Origin: Microbacterium sp. Leaf288
GTDB taxonomy: Bacteria; Actinomycetota; Actinomycetes; Actinomycetales; Microbacteriaceae
Assembly: GCF_001422925.1 (NCBI RefSeq)
Contig: NZ_LMNI01000012.1
Location: forward strand, 610,194 to 674,193
DNA: 64,000 nucleotides
Direction of reading: 5' to 3'
Shown one piece after another: positions 1-9,054 of this stretch. The stretch's first letter is position 1. Each line of letters begins with the position of its first letter. Under the pieces are notes generated by a model that was given only the letters and a program-made list of their open reading frames with translations, was not told the origin of the DNA and ran no database searches. The position numbers and the translations under genes are program-made.

Positions 1-1074
1 CTCGCGGCCGCGGACGTCGCCAGGGAGCTCGGCATCCCGACGATCTTCACCGTCGCCCCGGATCCGCACAGCGTGATCCACTCACTGCAGGACTCCGGCG
101 TCCTCACGCGCGCGGGGTTCGGTGAGGCCGACCTTCACGAGCACTTCTGGTTCCGGGTCCGACTGGTCAAGGAGCTCGCGGCATCGGCGTCTCACACCGT
201 GTTCTTTCCGCGCCCGAACCTCGTCGACGAGATGCGGGAACTCGTGGGAATCGACATGACGTCGCGCAGCGAGCGACACACCGTCGTCGCAGAGGGGGTC
301 GATCTCGCGGTCATCGACAGGGCAGTCGTCCAGGCGCGGACAGCGGCCGGTCCGGCTGCGACGCCGGCCCACGATGCGTTCGCCGAACTCGAGGCGCTGC
401 TCGGCTGCCTCGACGCAGATCGCCGCGGACTGCCGCTACTCGTCTCGGTGGGGCGTCTGCACCGGGTGAAGGGGATGGCCTCTCTCGTCGAGACGTGGGC
501 CCGATCGCCCCTCGCCGATCGCGCGAACCTGCTGATCATCGGAGGCGACCTCGAGAATCCGTCCCGGGATGAGCAGGGCGAGCTGGATCGCATCGCCGCC
601 GCGGTACCCCCGCACGAACGCGCGCGCCGCGGGCTGATTCTTCCCGGTCATCGCCCCAACGACGTCGCCGCGCGCTGGATGGCGGCGGCGAGATTCGGGA
701 TGCCGCGGCTCGCGGCCGTCGGCGGCGTGTACGTGTGCGCCAGCTTGAAGGAGGAGTTCGGCCTCGCGGTGCTCGAGGCGATGGCCACGGGTCTCGTGGT
801 GGTCGCACCCGACGGCGGCGGGCCCGCGACCTACGTGGACCACGGCGACACCGGATTCCTCACGGCGACGTGGGACGCCGACCGTCTCTCCCGCGCCATC
901 GCGTCGGCCCTGGACCGCGCAGCCGACGCCGACGAGGACCGCGCGGTGCGGGCACGCGAGGTCGTCGCATCGAAGTTCACGATCCAGGCGATGGCTGCCA
1001 CCCTCGCCCCGATCTACGCCTCGGTCGTCGCGCAGGAGGCCGAGTTCGCGCAGGCGACGAAGCAGCTCGCATGA
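1..1074 (+). CDS. Retaining glycosyltransferase, GT4-like (5' end outside window)
   Basis: Glycosyltransferase of the GT-B fold, probably transferring a sugar from a nucleotide-sugar donor. The frame is open from base 1 without a convincing start, so the gene begins outside the window and only its last 357 residues are seen. The donor-binding signature KEEFGLAVLEAM (E-x7-E type) near visible residue 250 and the VSVGRLHRVKG segment are typical of family GT4 (sucrose-phosphate synthase and mannosyltransferase relatives). The HSLQDSG motif near the start resembles the acceptor loop of that group. Its stop overlaps the next glycosyltransferase by ATGA, so the two are co-transcribed. The acceptor cannot be told from sequence. 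Confidence 0.85.
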   Translation, partial: LAAADVARELGIPTIFTVAPDPHSVIHSLQDSGVLTRAGFGEADLHEHFWFRVRLVKELAASASHTVFFPRPNLVDEMRELVGIDMTSRSERHTVVAEGVDLAVIDRAVVQARTAAGPAATPAHDAFAELEALLGCLDADRRGLPLLVSVGRLHRVKGMASLVETWARSPLADRANLLIIGGDLENPSRDEQGELDRIAAAVPPHERARRGLILPGHRPNDVAARWMAAARFGMPRLAAVGGVYVCASLKEEFGLAVLEAMATGLVVVAPDGGGPATYVDHGDTGFLTATWDADRLSRAIASALDRAADADEDRAVRAREVVASKFTIQAMAATLAPIYASVVAQEAEFAQATKQLA

Positions 1075-2396
1075 CGCTCCTGGTCATCAGTCCCGACTAC
1101 GCCTCGCACCTCCTGCCGCTCGCGACGCTCGCGACCGCGTGGCGCGACGCCGGGGAGCGCGTCGTCGTCGCCACCGGCTCGGCGACGGCGCCGATCGTCG
1201 CCGACTTCGGCCTGGAGCGCGCCGACCTGCCGCTGGGCAGAGGGGCGAACGCGGGTGTGATGCGCACGCGAGAGCAGCAGACGGCGGAGGCGGCATCTCT
1301 CGAGCGCTTCTTCGACGCCACCCGCCGCGGGATGATTCCCACCCTGATGTACCAGGCCCGCGAGCGCCTGACCGACCTGATGTGGCGGCCCGAAGAGCGG
1401 GCGCGAGCGACGTTCGAGGTCGTCGATCGGGTGCGCCCGGATGCCATCCTCGTCGACCACCTCGCGTTCAGCGCCCGCCTCGCGCTGCACACCGCCGGCA
1501 TCGACTACGCGGATGTGGTGCTCGGTCATCCCTCCGCGCTGCCCGTGAAAGGCGAGGTCTACGGCTTCCCGCCGGCCTGGCCACGCGTGTTCGCCCCCGA
1601 CCCCGCCGAGCTCGCGCAGCTGCGCCGACTCTGCGTCGAAGTGTCCGACCGCTTCGCGCATCAGTGGAACACCGCGGCTCGGGCGCTCGATCCGCGAGCC
1701 GCCGAGGTCGCCGATGCGTTCGCCCTTCACGGCGACGTCGTGCTGTACAACTACCCCGCCATTCTGGCGGACGACGGACGGATGCTGCCGCCCCACGTCT
1801 TCCTCGGCTCGACGCGCCGCGACGAGCGCGAGGATCCCGAGACCGACGAGTTCCTTCGCGACGTCACGCCGTTCGTCTACGTGAGTTTCGGCAGCTTCCT
1901 GTCGGTGCGGGGCGATGTGCTGGCGCGCGTGGCGGCGGCGATCGCGCGGACGGGGCTGCGCGCGGCGATCGCGATCGGCTCGACTCCGGCGAGCGCTCTC
2001 GGGCCGGTTCCCGAAGGCTGGCTGGTGCGCGAATACCTGCCGCAGGTGCGCCTGCTCGACCGCGCGGCCGCCGCGGTCACCCACGGCGGCAACAATTCCG
2101 TGACCGAGTCGGTCGGGCAGGGTGTGCCCGTTCTCGTGCTTGCGTTCTCGACGGACCAGTTCGCCGGCGCCGCAGCGGTCGAACGCTCCGGCACCGGCTT
2201 GGCCCTCGCGCCGAACACCGCGACCGAGCACGAGCTCAGCGAGGCGATCGCTGCTCTCGCTGATCCCACGTGGCCGGGCCGCGAGGCGCTGCGCACAGAA
2301 GCAGCCGCGCAGCACGAGCGCCCTGGGCCGACCCTGGCCTTCGCCGCCCTGGCCGCCTCGCGCGCCGACGCGGTCGAGAACGGCATCTCCCGGTAG
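1071..2396 (+). CDS. UDP-glycosyltransferase-like protein (GT1/MGT type)
   Basis: A 441-residue GT-B glycosyltransferase resembling macrolide and sterol glycosyltransferases of family GT1. The N-terminal half (MTLLVISPDYASHLLPLATL) is the usual acceptor domain beginning. The C-terminal half has FVYVSFGSF and the donor-site region YLPQVRLLDRAAAAVTHGGNNS, equivalent to the GT1 signature with its HGG-N-S loop. The ATG overlaps the stop of the preceding glycosyltransferase, which sets this start and indicates coupling. Two successive glycosyltransferases suggest glycosylation of a lipid, polyketide-like or secreted small molecule, but no biosynthetic genes are visible nearby. The substrate is unknown. 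Confidence 0.85.
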   Translation: MTLLVISPDYASHLLPLATLATAWRDAGERVVVATGSATAPIVADFGLERADLPLGRGANAGVMRTREQQTAEAASLERFFDATRRGMIPTLMYQARERLTDLMWRPEERARATFEVVDRVRPDAILVDHLAFSARLALHTAGIDYADVVLGHPSALPVKGEVYGFPPAWPRVFAPDPAELAQLRRLCVEVSDRFAHQWNTAARALDPRAAEVADAFALHGDVVLYNYPAILADDGRMLPPHVFLGSTRRDEREDPETDEFLRDVTPFVYVSFGSFLSVRGDVLARVAAAIARTGLRAAIAIGSTPASALGPVPEGWLVREYLPQVRLLDRAAAAVTHGGNNSVTESVGQGVPVLVLAFSTDQFAGAAAVERSGTGLALAPNTATEHELSEAIAALADPTWPGREALRTEAAAQHERPGPTLAFAALAASRADAVENGISR

Positions 2397-2423
2397 CCGG
2401 AGCATCGCACGTACTCTCGGCGT

Positions 2424-2951
2424 ATGCGCTGCGTCGCCTTCATGCGGAACGTCAACCAGGGTCAGCGCGGCCATCCGTCGACCGTCGACATCGTCGCCGG
2501 CTTCGCCGACGCCGGCTGCCCCGACGTTCAGACCTTCCAGAGCAACGGCACGATCCTGTTCGACTCCGACGAACCCGGAGAGGTCGTCGCAGGCGCAGAA
2601 GAAGCGATCGCCGCCCGATCGGGCCACGAGCGCGACATCCTCTGGATCGCGCTTGCCGACCTCGTGGCGATCATCGGCGAACACGGCGCGGCCCACGAGT
2701 CCCGCGGGTACGAGTTCACCCTCCACCGAGGCGGAACGGTCGATACGCAGGCACCCGACGCGATCAGCATCATGACGCGTGCCCGCTGCGAGATCGTCGA
2801 TGCCGGACCCGGCTGGGCGCTCGTGCGCAACGACGTCGACGGCCAGGGCAACGCCACCCCCGTGCTCGAGCGCCTCACCGGCGACCGGGCGACCTCCCGC
2901 GGACTGCCGACGATCCTCCGTCTGGTCGCCCGGTTCAGCTCATCCGGGTGA
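2424..2951 (+). CDS. DUF1697 family protein
   Basis: A 175-residue protein whose opening (MRCVAFMRNVNQG) and following stretch (DVQTFQSNGTILFDSDEP) match the DUF1697 pattern, where members start with a short beta strand, an RGINVGG-like loop and then QSGNVVF. The family is widespread in actinobacteria, small and soluble, with no established reaction. It follows the glycosyltransferase pair by 27 bases and ends 1 base before the convergent aldo/keto reductase stop. The family assignment rests on motif memory; no function is claimed. Confidence 0.7.
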   Translation: MRCVAFMRNVNQGQRGHPSTVDIVAGFADAGCPDVQTFQSNGTILFDSDEPGEVVAGAEEAIAARSGHERDILWIALADLVAIIGEHGAAHESRGYEFTLHRGGTVDTQAPDAISIMTRARCEIVDAGPGWALVRNDVDGQGNATPVLERLTGDRATSRGLPTILRLVARFSSSG

Positions 2952-2952
2952 G

Positions 2953-3846
2953 TCAGTCGTCGAAGATCCCCACCGACTCCGACAGCCGCGTGACCTCGTC
3001 CGCGCTGAGCTCGAGGTTCGCCGCCTGAGCCGAGTCGGTGATGGATGCTGCGCGCCGAGCTCCCGGGATCGGAATGACGTGCGAGCCCAGCGCCAGTTCC
3101 CACGCGAGCACCGCCTGCTGCGGGCTCACGCCATGATCCTCGCCGACCTCGCGGAACGCCGAGAACCGGTCGCCGACCCGGCGCGCTCCCCCGCCCGTGC
3201 CGCCCAGCGGGCTCCACGGCAGGAACGCTATGCCGTGCTTCTCGCAGAAGCGCAGTTCGTCGATGCTTCCCGGATGCTTCGGCGAGAACTCGTTCTGCAC
3301 GCTCGCGAGGTTGCCCTCGCCGAGCACGTCGATGGCGATCTGGATCTCTTCGACGCTCGCGTTCGAGATGCCGACCGCGCGGATGAGGCCGTCGTCCTGC
3401 ATGGCCTTCAACCCGGCGATGATGTCGCCGTAGACGAGCCAGCGGTCAGGGCGGTGGTACTGGTACAGCTCGATCTGATCGACGCCGAGGATGTCGAGCG
3501 ACTTCTCGGCCGCCGACCGCAGGTACGCCTCCGAACCGTCGCGGCCCTTGGAGCCGTCCTCACCGAGCGTGATCCCGCCCTTCGTCGCGACGAAGATGCC
3601 CGACGAGTCGCCGTCCCACGTGCGCAGCGCCTCGGCGACGATGCGCTCGTTGTGCCCCATCTCCTCGCCGTCCGGCGCGTAGATGTCGGCGGTGTCGATG
3701 AGCGTGACGCCGGCGTCCAGTGCCGCGTGCACGCTGGCGACCGCATCGTCGAACGAGGGGTACACCTTGTCGTTGTTCATCGACAGCGGCATCGCCCCGA
3801 GCCCGATCGCCGAAACCTGCCGCCCTGCCAGCGTGCGCTGCTTCAT
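2953..3846 (-). CDS. Aldo/keto reductase
   Basis: A 297-residue NADPH-dependent TIM-barrel aldo/keto reductase. Visible are the family start (VSAIGLGAMPLSM), the catalytic Asp/Tyr region DTADIYAPDGEEMGHNE near residue 50 with Asp and Tyr of the tetrad, the Lys in FVATKGG, and the catalytic-base region QYHRPD. The C-terminal SEDxVGIF-like end is replaced by RLSESVGIFDD. The ATG at 3846 is chosen because it follows AGAAGGAGATGCG; a longer in-frame reading to 3969 has no ribosome-binding site. It is convergent with the DUF1697 gene and has its own promoter region next to a dispersed repeat. The likely role is general carbonyl reduction. Confidence 0.9.
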   Translation of the reverse strand: MKQRTLAGRQVSAIGLGAMPLSMNNDKVYPSFDDAVASVHAALDAGVTLIDTADIYAPDGEEMGHNERIVAEALRTWDGDSSGIFVATKGGITLGEDGSKGRDGSEAYLRSAAEKSLDILGVDQIELYQYHRPDRWLVYGDIIAGLKAMQDDGLIRAVGISNASVEEIQIAIDVLGEGNLASVQNEFSPKHPGSIDELRFCEKHGIAFLPWSPLGGTGGGARRVGDRFSAFREVGEDHGVSPQQAVLAWELALGSHVIPIPGARRAASITDSAQAANLELSADEVTRLSESVGIFDD

Positions 3847-3921
3847 CGCATCTCCTTCTCGCATACCCCCAGCCTGCCACTCCCCAGTCCACCGCCCCCG
3901 GGTTCCCCGACCCCGACCCTC

Positions 3922-3953
3922 GGTCGTTGAGCGAGCTTGCGAGCCGAAACGCC
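3922..3953. repeat. Dispersed intergenic repeat, copy 1
   Basis: A 32-base element running GGTCGTTGAGCGAGC, then TTGCGAGCC, then GAAACGCC, in the gap between two divergent genes. Its complement closely resembles the element at 60080-60118 (GCGTTTCG, CTCGC, GCTCGCTCAACGA). Such short GC-rich repeats with CTCGC/GCGAG arms are scattered between genes in Microbacteriaceae genomes. Confidence 0.5.
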
Positions 3954-4009
3954 TCGGACCAACGAGCAACCCCGTGTCGCATCGACTCCACCGCGCCTAC
4001 GCTCCGAGC

Positions 4010-5209
4010 ATGGGCACGAATGACCGCGACCACGACATCGTCCTGCTCGGCGCCTCGGGTTTCGTCGGCAGATACACCGCGCGGCACCTGGCACGATCCG
4101 CCCCCGAGAGCGTGCGGATCGCCCTCGCCGGCCGCTCCATCCGACGCCTCGTGGAGGTCGCGCGCGAACTCGGCGTCGACTGGCCGATCATCGAGGTCGA
4201 CACCTCGGACGATGCCGCCGTCGGCCGGGTCGCAGCATCCACTTCCGTCATCGCCACGACCGTCGGACCCTACCTGCGCTACGGCGCCGGCGTGGCCTCG
4301 GCCTGCGCGAGCGCGGGCACGTCGTACGCCGATCTGTCGGGCGAGAGCATCTTCGTCGCGCGGAGCATCGAGCGCAATCACGCCGTCGCCGAGACCACCG
4401 GCGCCATGATCGTGCACTCGTGCGGGTTCGACTCGATCCCGTCTGACCTCGGCCTCGGGCTCGCCCACACCGCCGCCGGCGGTGTGCCCATCGTCGCGGC
4501 GACCCTGAAGGTGCGGTCGCTGCGCGGCGGCATCAGCGGCGGCACGATCGACTCGCTCCGCCAGCAGCTGAAGGAGACGAAGACGGATGCCTCGGCCCGC
4601 CGCCTCCTCGCGAACCCCTACGCGCTCACGCCGGGGCCGTCGGTGCGTCTGCCCGGCCATGCCGGCAATGGCTGGGGCAAGGTGCGCGGAACCTGGCAGG
4701 CGCCGTTCGTCATGGGCTCGTACAACCAGCAGATCGTGCAGCGCAGCAACTACCTGACGGGGTGGAGCTACGGCCAGCTGATGCAGTACCGGGAGGTGGT
4801 GGCGACCGGGCGCGGCCCTGCCGGACTCGCGCGCGCCATGGGGATCGCTCTCGGGACGGCGGGTCTCGTGGGTGCGCTGGCGTTTCCGCCGACGCGCGCC
4901 GTCGTCGACCGGGTGCTGCCGTCTCCAGGCAGCGGACCCAGCGCTGAGGCGATCGAGCACGGTCGCTTCGTCCTCGATGTCGACGTGTACCCGGTCGAGG
5001 GCCAGCCGGTGCGCACGCGGGTCGCCGCGCCGTACGATCCCGGCTATGGCGGCACCGGCGTGATGCTCGCCGAGTCCGCGCTGAGCCTCGCGCTCGACGA
5101 CCTCCCCGACCGCGCGGGCGTTCTGACCCCGATGGTCGCGATGGGTGAGCACTTGGCCGAACGGCTCCGCGCCAACGGCTTCACCCTGACTGCAGGAGCG
5201 TTGCACTGA
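4010..5209 (+). CDS. Saccharopine dehydrogenase-like NAD(P)-binding reductase
   Basis: A 399-residue oxidoreductase. The Rossmann start (DIVLLGASGFVGRYTARHLA, residues 8-27) and the motif GPYLRYGAGVASACASAGTSYADLSGE near residue 87 are hallmarks of the saccharopine-dehydrogenase-like group that includes the mycobacterial trans-acting enoyl reductase Rv2953. VHSCGFDSIPSDLG follows near residue 127. True saccharopine dehydrogenase activity is unlikely; members of this branch probably reduce lipid-like or enone substrates. A short hydrophobic segment near residue 280 may associate it with membrane. ATG 4010 is chosen because the sequence upstream lacks coding character. It is convergent with the DMT permease. 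Confidence 0.75.
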   Translation: MGTNDRDHDIVLLGASGFVGRYTARHLARSAPESVRIALAGRSIRRLVEVARELGVDWPIIEVDTSDDAAVGRVAASTSVIATTVGPYLRYGAGVASACASAGTSYADLSGESIFVARSIERNHAVAETTGAMIVHSCGFDSIPSDLGLGLAHTAAGGVPIVAATLKVRSLRGGISGGTIDSLRQQLKETKTDASARRLLANPYALTPGPSVRLPGHAGNGWGKVRGTWQAPFVMGSYNQQIVQRSNYLTGWSYGQLMQYREVVATGRGPAGLARAMGIALGTAGLVGALAFPPTRAVVDRVLPSPGSGPSAEAIEHGRFVLDVDVYPVEGQPVRTRVAAPYDPGYGGTGVMLAESALSLALDDLPDRAGVLTPMVAMGEHLAERLRANGFTLTAGALH

Positions 5210-5264
5210 CGCCCCCTCGCCCCCGACCGACGAGCGACCTCGGCCCGCAGCATCCGTTCGGGAC

Positions 5265-6182
5265 TCAGCCTCCGAGCGGTGCGTCGCTCGCGCTCCGCTG
5301 CTGCGCCCGGGCGAGATCGATCACCCCCCAGACCGCCACCGCGCCGGCAGCCGCCAGCACGAGCAGCGACCAGAACGGCGCTCCGGTCGCCTCGCCGAGG
5401 ATGGTGATGCCGAGCACGACGGCCACGAAGGGATCGATGACGGTGAGCCCGCCGACGACGACTTCCGGGGAATTGACGGTGTGGGCCCGCTGCACCAGGT
5501 AGATGGAGAGGCCGCCCGAGATCGCGATGCCGATCAGGCACGCCAGGGTCAGCAGGTTCGAGGAGTCGAAGCTGTAATCCTGCTCGGTGATGACCGTCTG
5601 CACCCGCAGGATCACCGTCTTGCCCAGCGTCGCGACGAAGCCCGAGAACACCCCGGCGGCGATGACGATCAGCACGGCGGGCCCGCGGCGTCCGCGCTGA
5701 ACGAGGGCCACGATGATCGCGAAGCAGAGCACGACGGCGAGCGCGAGCAGGATGGCGATGAGCTGACTGTCGTGGATCGTGCGCTGGGTGCTCACCAGTG
5801 CGGCGACCGTGACGAACCCCGCCACCCCGATGACGCTCGTCGCGATGGCACGCATCTCTGTGCCGGAGGGCTTCGTATGCGTCGCGCGCGCAGTAAGCAG
5901 CGAAGCGAAGACGAGTGCGACGACCCCGACCGGCTGCACCACGATGAGCGGAGCGAACGTGAGGCTCGCCAGCTGGAGCAGGATCGCGCCCCCGATCAGC
6001 AGCGCACCGATCACCCACGGGCCGTTGCGCAGCAGGGCGAAGAACTGCTTGGCGCCGAAGGGCCCGGTGGCGGCGCTGCGCACCCCGCGCGCCTGCATCA
6101 TGTTGCCCAGCGCCAGCGCGGCGGCCGAGGCGACGGCCAGGACGATGCCCAGCACAGGGAACGACGCGATCGTCGACGGCAC
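5265..6182 (-). CDS. DMT-family membrane transporter
   Basis: A 305-residue integral membrane protein with about ten hydrophobic segments, among them PVLGIVLAVASAAALALGN, VIGALLIGGAILLQLASL and VLIVIAAGVFSGFVATLGK. The layout of two five-helix halves and the GNMMQARG segment after helix 1 fit the drug/metabolite transporter superfamily, close to actinobacterial multidrug DMT permeases. The GTG at 6182 follows GGAGAGGGGGACCG; the in-frame GTG at 6209 has no ribosome-binding site. The substrate is unknown. Confidence 0.8.
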   Translation of the reverse strand: MPSTIASFPVLGIVLAVASAAALALGNMMQARGVRSAATGPFGAKQFFALLRNGPWVIGALLIGGAILLQLASLTFAPLIVVQPVGVVALVFASLLTARATHTKPSGTEMRAIATSVIGVAGFVTVAALVSTQRTIHDSQLIAILLALAVVLCFAIIVALVQRGRRGPAVLIVIAAGVFSGFVATLGKTVILRVQTVITEQDYSFDSSNLLTLACLIGIAISGGLSIYLVQRAHTVNSPEVVVGGLTVIDPFVAVVLGITILGEATGAPFWSLLVLAAAGAVAVWGVIDLARAQQRSASDAPLGG

Positions 6183-6418
6183 CGGTCCCCCTCTCCGCAG
6201 TGCTCTCACGCTACACAGAGAGGTCGTCGGTGAGCGGCTCTGCTGGCGACGATCCAGTCGCCCAACCTCGTGAGTGCCGTGGGCGACGCGGTCGTCCTGG
6301 CCGCCGCGACCGCGACCTTACCGACCGGGCCGGGCGACGCGTTCGAGCTCTTCGCTCAGCTGCGGAAAGCTCGCGGTCACACCGGCCGCAGCCGGCACGG
6401 CGAATGCACGCCGTGCGT
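6183..6418. other. Intergenic gap with possible degraded coding remnant
   Basis: About 236 bases between two minus-strand genes. On the plus strand the stretch from about 6239 reads protein-like (LLATIQSPNLVSAVGDAVVL) to a stop at 6424, but it has no start codon with a ribosome-binding site. It may be a decayed gene end or chance, since GC-rich DNA often gives such frames. Confidence 0.25.
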
Positions 6419-7057
6419 TCACTCGGAATAGACGGCGTCGACCTCCACTTCGACCAGCCATCCGTTCACGGGCAGGTTCTCGACCTCGATCGTGAACCGG
6501 GACGGACGCGCAGGGTTCACGACCTTCGGCGCACCGACCGCGGTGCCCAGCTGAACCTGCAGGGGCTGCCCGGTGGACAGGTTGGTGTTCGCGAAGAACT
6601 GACGGTAGCCGCGGTTCCAGCCGGCGAAGTCCGCCGCCTGCTCGCCGGCGGGGTTCTGGAGGAACACGCGCATCGAGGTCACGTCCTCATACGACAGGCC
6701 CGCCTTCTTCAGGTTCTCGCCGATCCTCATCAGGACGTTGATCGACTGCGCCTCGGTGATCGTGACACCCGCGGGCAGCACACCGCCAGGGAACACGTCA
6801 GCAGGGATGTAGCGGGCCTCGGCCGACACTCCGGGAGCGGTGTTGAGAGCGGAGGGCCCGAGACCCGAGGACTTGTACCACGCGACATTCTTGCCGATCG
6901 CCACGCCGTCGGCGATCGACGGAGTCTCACCGGTGACGAAGGTGAAGGCCTCCGTCGGCTTCGGGCTGAACAGCCCGTCGGCGGCCACCGCAGTGCTGGG
7001 GACGGCGATCCCCGCGGTGATGGCCACTGCGAGTACGAGCTTGGTGCGGGTCTTCAT
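6419..7057 (-). CDS. Exported RidA (YjgF/UK114) family protein
   Basis: A 212-residue protein with a Sec signal peptide (MKTRTKLVLAVAITAGIAVP, then STAVAAD as cleavage region near residue 26) followed by a RidA-type domain. RidA proteins hydrolyse reactive 2-imino or enamine intermediates to keto acids and ammonium. Family features are VSAEARYIPADVFPGG, an extended helix (INVLMRIGENLKKAGLSYEDV), VTSMRVFLQNP and the C-terminal RFTIEVENL. Cytosolic RidA is about 130 residues; this one is longer and secreted. It lies opposite an exported flavin amine oxidase, whose imine product would be a natural substrate. I do not see the usual catalytic Arg in its exact RidA context (IEVEAVA here reads VEVEVDAV), so activity is not assured. 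Confidence 0.8.
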   Translation of the reverse strand: MKTRTKLVLAVAITAGIAVPSTAVAADGLFSPKPTEAFTFVTGETPSIADGVAIGKNVAWYKSSGLGPSALNTAPGVSAEARYIPADVFPGGVLPAGVTITEAQSINVLMRIGENLKKAGLSYEDVTSMRVFLQNPAGEQAADFAGWNRGYRQFFANTNLSTGQPLQVQLGTAVGAPKVVNPARPSRFTIEVENLPVNGWLVEVEVDAVYSE

Positions 7058-7364
7058 GGGGGTCGTCTCCTCGGGTTTCCAGGCAAGGAACCAGCCGTGC
7101 CGGCGCCTGCGTCATGGCGCTGAAGCCTCGCATTCACTTGTTTCCCGTGGATGTCATCGGAAAGTCCCCAAGGTGACACGAAGTGAGAAATTCGAGCGGC
7201 GTGGTGACATGCCGGAACCAGCGGCGTTTACATCGCGGCAACGCGAGGAAATGGCCGCGATTCACCGGAGTGACATATTGCCCACGGGTGCACATGAAGC
7301 GCTGATCATGCCTCGCAGGGCGGCTGTCGTCGCGGGGCGGTGCGCGAGATCGAGAGGGCAATAC
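7058..7364. promoter_or_regulatory. Divergent promoter region between RidA-like and amine oxidase genes
   Basis: 307 bases separate the two start codons. It is locally less GC-rich (around 7130-7210: AAGTGAGAAATTCGAGC) than its surroundings, as expected of a promoter region. I could not fix -35/-10 boxes with confidence. Control of both genes from this gap would allow coordinated expression. Confidence 0.45.
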
Positions 7365-8972
7365 GTGGAAACTCTGAAAACGGCCGGCGTCTCCCGCCGC
7401 AGCTTTCTGCACGCCGTGGGTGCAGGCTCCAGCGCCGGCGTGCTCTTGGCGACGATGGGAGCGCTCGGCCTCGCGCCGACCGAGGCCCAGGCCGCCCAGA
7501 TGGCGTGGACGCCGCCCAGCGGAAGCGATTTCTCCCTGACGGGGCGCTCTTCGAAGAAGGTCGTCATCGTGGGCGGCGGCCCTGCGGGCCTCGCCTCCGC
7601 GTACGAACTCCAGAAGGCGGGCTACAAGGTCACGGTTCTCGAGGCGCGCCACCGTGCGGGTGGGCGGACCCTCACCCTGCGGCCGGGCGACAAAGAGACC
7701 GACCTCGACGGCAATACGCAGACGGCGAACTGGGACAACGGCATCTACATGAATGCCGGCGCGGGACGCATCGCGCAGTGGATGGTCACCATGGACTACA
7801 TCCGCGAGCTCGGCGTGCCTTTCGAGGTCTTCACCAACGCGAACGCCGACGCCTACCTCTACAACGAGAACTCCGGCTCGACTCCGGGAAATCCGACCCG
7901 CTACCGCACCGCCAAGGCCGACTGGTTCGGCTACACCTCGGAGCTCCTCCGGCATGCCACCGATCAGGGTGCACTCGACCAGAAGATCACGGCGGCCGAC
8001 AAGGAGCGGCTGCGTGACTTCCTCACCCGCTGGGGCTCTCTCCAGGCTGACGGCACCTACAAGGGCGGTTCCAACCGCGGCTACTCCGTCTACCCGTCGG
8101 CCTGGAACGAGCACGGGACTCCCCTGCCCGGCCCTGGCACGATCTCGGAGGTTCTCGGCACGAGGATGGGCAACTACTTCCCGTTCGAGATCAACTGGGA
8201 GCAGGCGATGCTGATGTTCCAGCCGAAGGGAGGCATGGACTCGATCTACGACTACTTCGTCAAGGCGATAGGCAAGCAGAACGTGCTCCTCCAGTCCCCG
8301 GTCAGCGGCATCGAGAACACGGCGTCCGGGGTGTCTGTGACGTACCAGCCGCCGAACGGCCCGGCGCGGGTCATCGACGCGGACTTCGCGATCGTGAGCG
8401 CGCCGGCGCACCTCATGCGCAAGTGGAAGTCGAACTGGGGATCCGAGATCGACTCTGCGCTCGGCGAGTTCTCGGCCGCGTCGCCGGCGGGCAAGATCGG
8501 CCTGCAGTACCGCTCGCGGTGGTGGGAGAACGACCACCGCATCTACGGCGGGATCACCGAGACGGACATGGACCTGCAGCACGTCTGGTACCCGTCGTAC
8601 GGATACGGCGAGAAGAAGGGTCTCGTCGTCGGCTACTACAACACCGGCAACGCCGCTCGCACCTACGCGACGCTGAGCCCACGCGACCGCGAGGCCCGTG
8701 CGGTGGCGCAGGGTGTGAAGATCCACGGGGAGAAGTACCGCACCGAGCTCGAGCAGTCCTTCTCGATCGCGTGGCACAGAGTGCCCTACATCGAGGGGGC
8801 GTGGGCGTTCCCCAACACGAGCTCCGCGGGCTTCAAGAAGCTCCAGACCGGCGCCGGCAACGTGTACTTCGCGGGTGACTGGATGTCGGAGATCTCCGCT
8901 TGGCAGCACGGCGCATTCTGGTCGGCGCGCTACGCGGTGCAGGCTCTTCACGCCCGAGTCATGGCGGGCTGA
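7365..8972 (+). CDS. Tat-exported flavin monoamine/L-amino-acid oxidase
   Basis: A 535-residue FAD-dependent oxidase that would oxidise a primary amine or L-amino acid to an imine plus hydrogen peroxide. A twin-arginine signal (GVSRRSFLHAVGAG, residues 8-21, then a hydrophobic stretch to about residue 45) indicates folded export. The FAD dinucleotide fold KKVVIVGGGPAGLASAYEL is near residue 65, followed by ARHRAGGRT. The C-terminal FAD motif VYFAGDWMSEISAWQHGAFWSA is near residue 500. Start GTG 7365 is chosen because of GAGAGGG seven bases upstream and because it gives a proper Tat leader. The divergent exported RidA-like gene suggests the imine is processed outside the membrane. Specificity is unknown. 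Confidence 0.85.
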   Translation: METLKTAGVSRRSFLHAVGAGSSAGVLLATMGALGLAPTEAQAAQMAWTPPSGSDFSLTGRSSKKVVIVGGGPAGLASAYELQKAGYKVTVLEARHRAGGRTLTLRPGDKETDLDGNTQTANWDNGIYMNAGAGRIAQWMVTMDYIRELGVPFEVFTNANADAYLYNENSGSTPGNPTRYRTAKADWFGYTSELLRHATDQGALDQKITAADKERLRDFLTRWGSLQADGTYKGGSNRGYSVYPSAWNEHGTPLPGPGTISEVLGTRMGNYFPFEINWEQAMLMFQPKGGMDSIYDYFVKAIGKQNVLLQSPVSGIENTASGVSVTYQPPNGPARVIDADFAIVSAPAHLMRKWKSNWGSEIDSALGEFSAASPAGKIGLQYRSRWWENDHRIYGGITETDMDLQHVWYPSYGYGEKKGLVVGYYNTGNAARTYATLSPRDREARAVAQGVKIHGEKYRTELEQSFSIAWHRVPYIEGAWAFPNTSSAGFKKLQTGAGNVYFAGDWMSEISAWQHGAFWSARYAVQALHARVMAG

Positions 8973-8991
8973 GCCCACCCCTCGCGCGGGC

Positions 8992-9023
8992 GGACTCAGG
9001 CGGTCCTGAGATCGTCTGAGTCC
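8992..9023. terminator. Hairpin between convergent genes
   Basis: GGACTCAG (8992-8999) pairs with CTGAGTCC (9016-9023), and an alternative inner hairpin CTCAGG-CGGT-CCTGAG lies at 8995-9010. It sits 20 bases after the oxidase stop and 31 bases beyond the convergent oxidoreductase stop, so it may end transcripts from both sides. There is no U-tract. Confidence 0.5.
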
Positions 9024-9054
9024 CCCGCTCGGTCGGCGCCATGAGGAGCCCGCG

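Noticed and set aside
1014..2726. 570-residue minus-strand reading frame antisense to the glycosyltransferases
   Set aside because: Arg/Gly/Ala-rich sequence without domains or ribosome-binding site; a shadow of GC-rich codon bias.
6200..7123. Plus-strand frame covering the RidA-like gene
   Set aside because: Antisense to a gene with signal peptide and family motifs; no ribosome-binding site.
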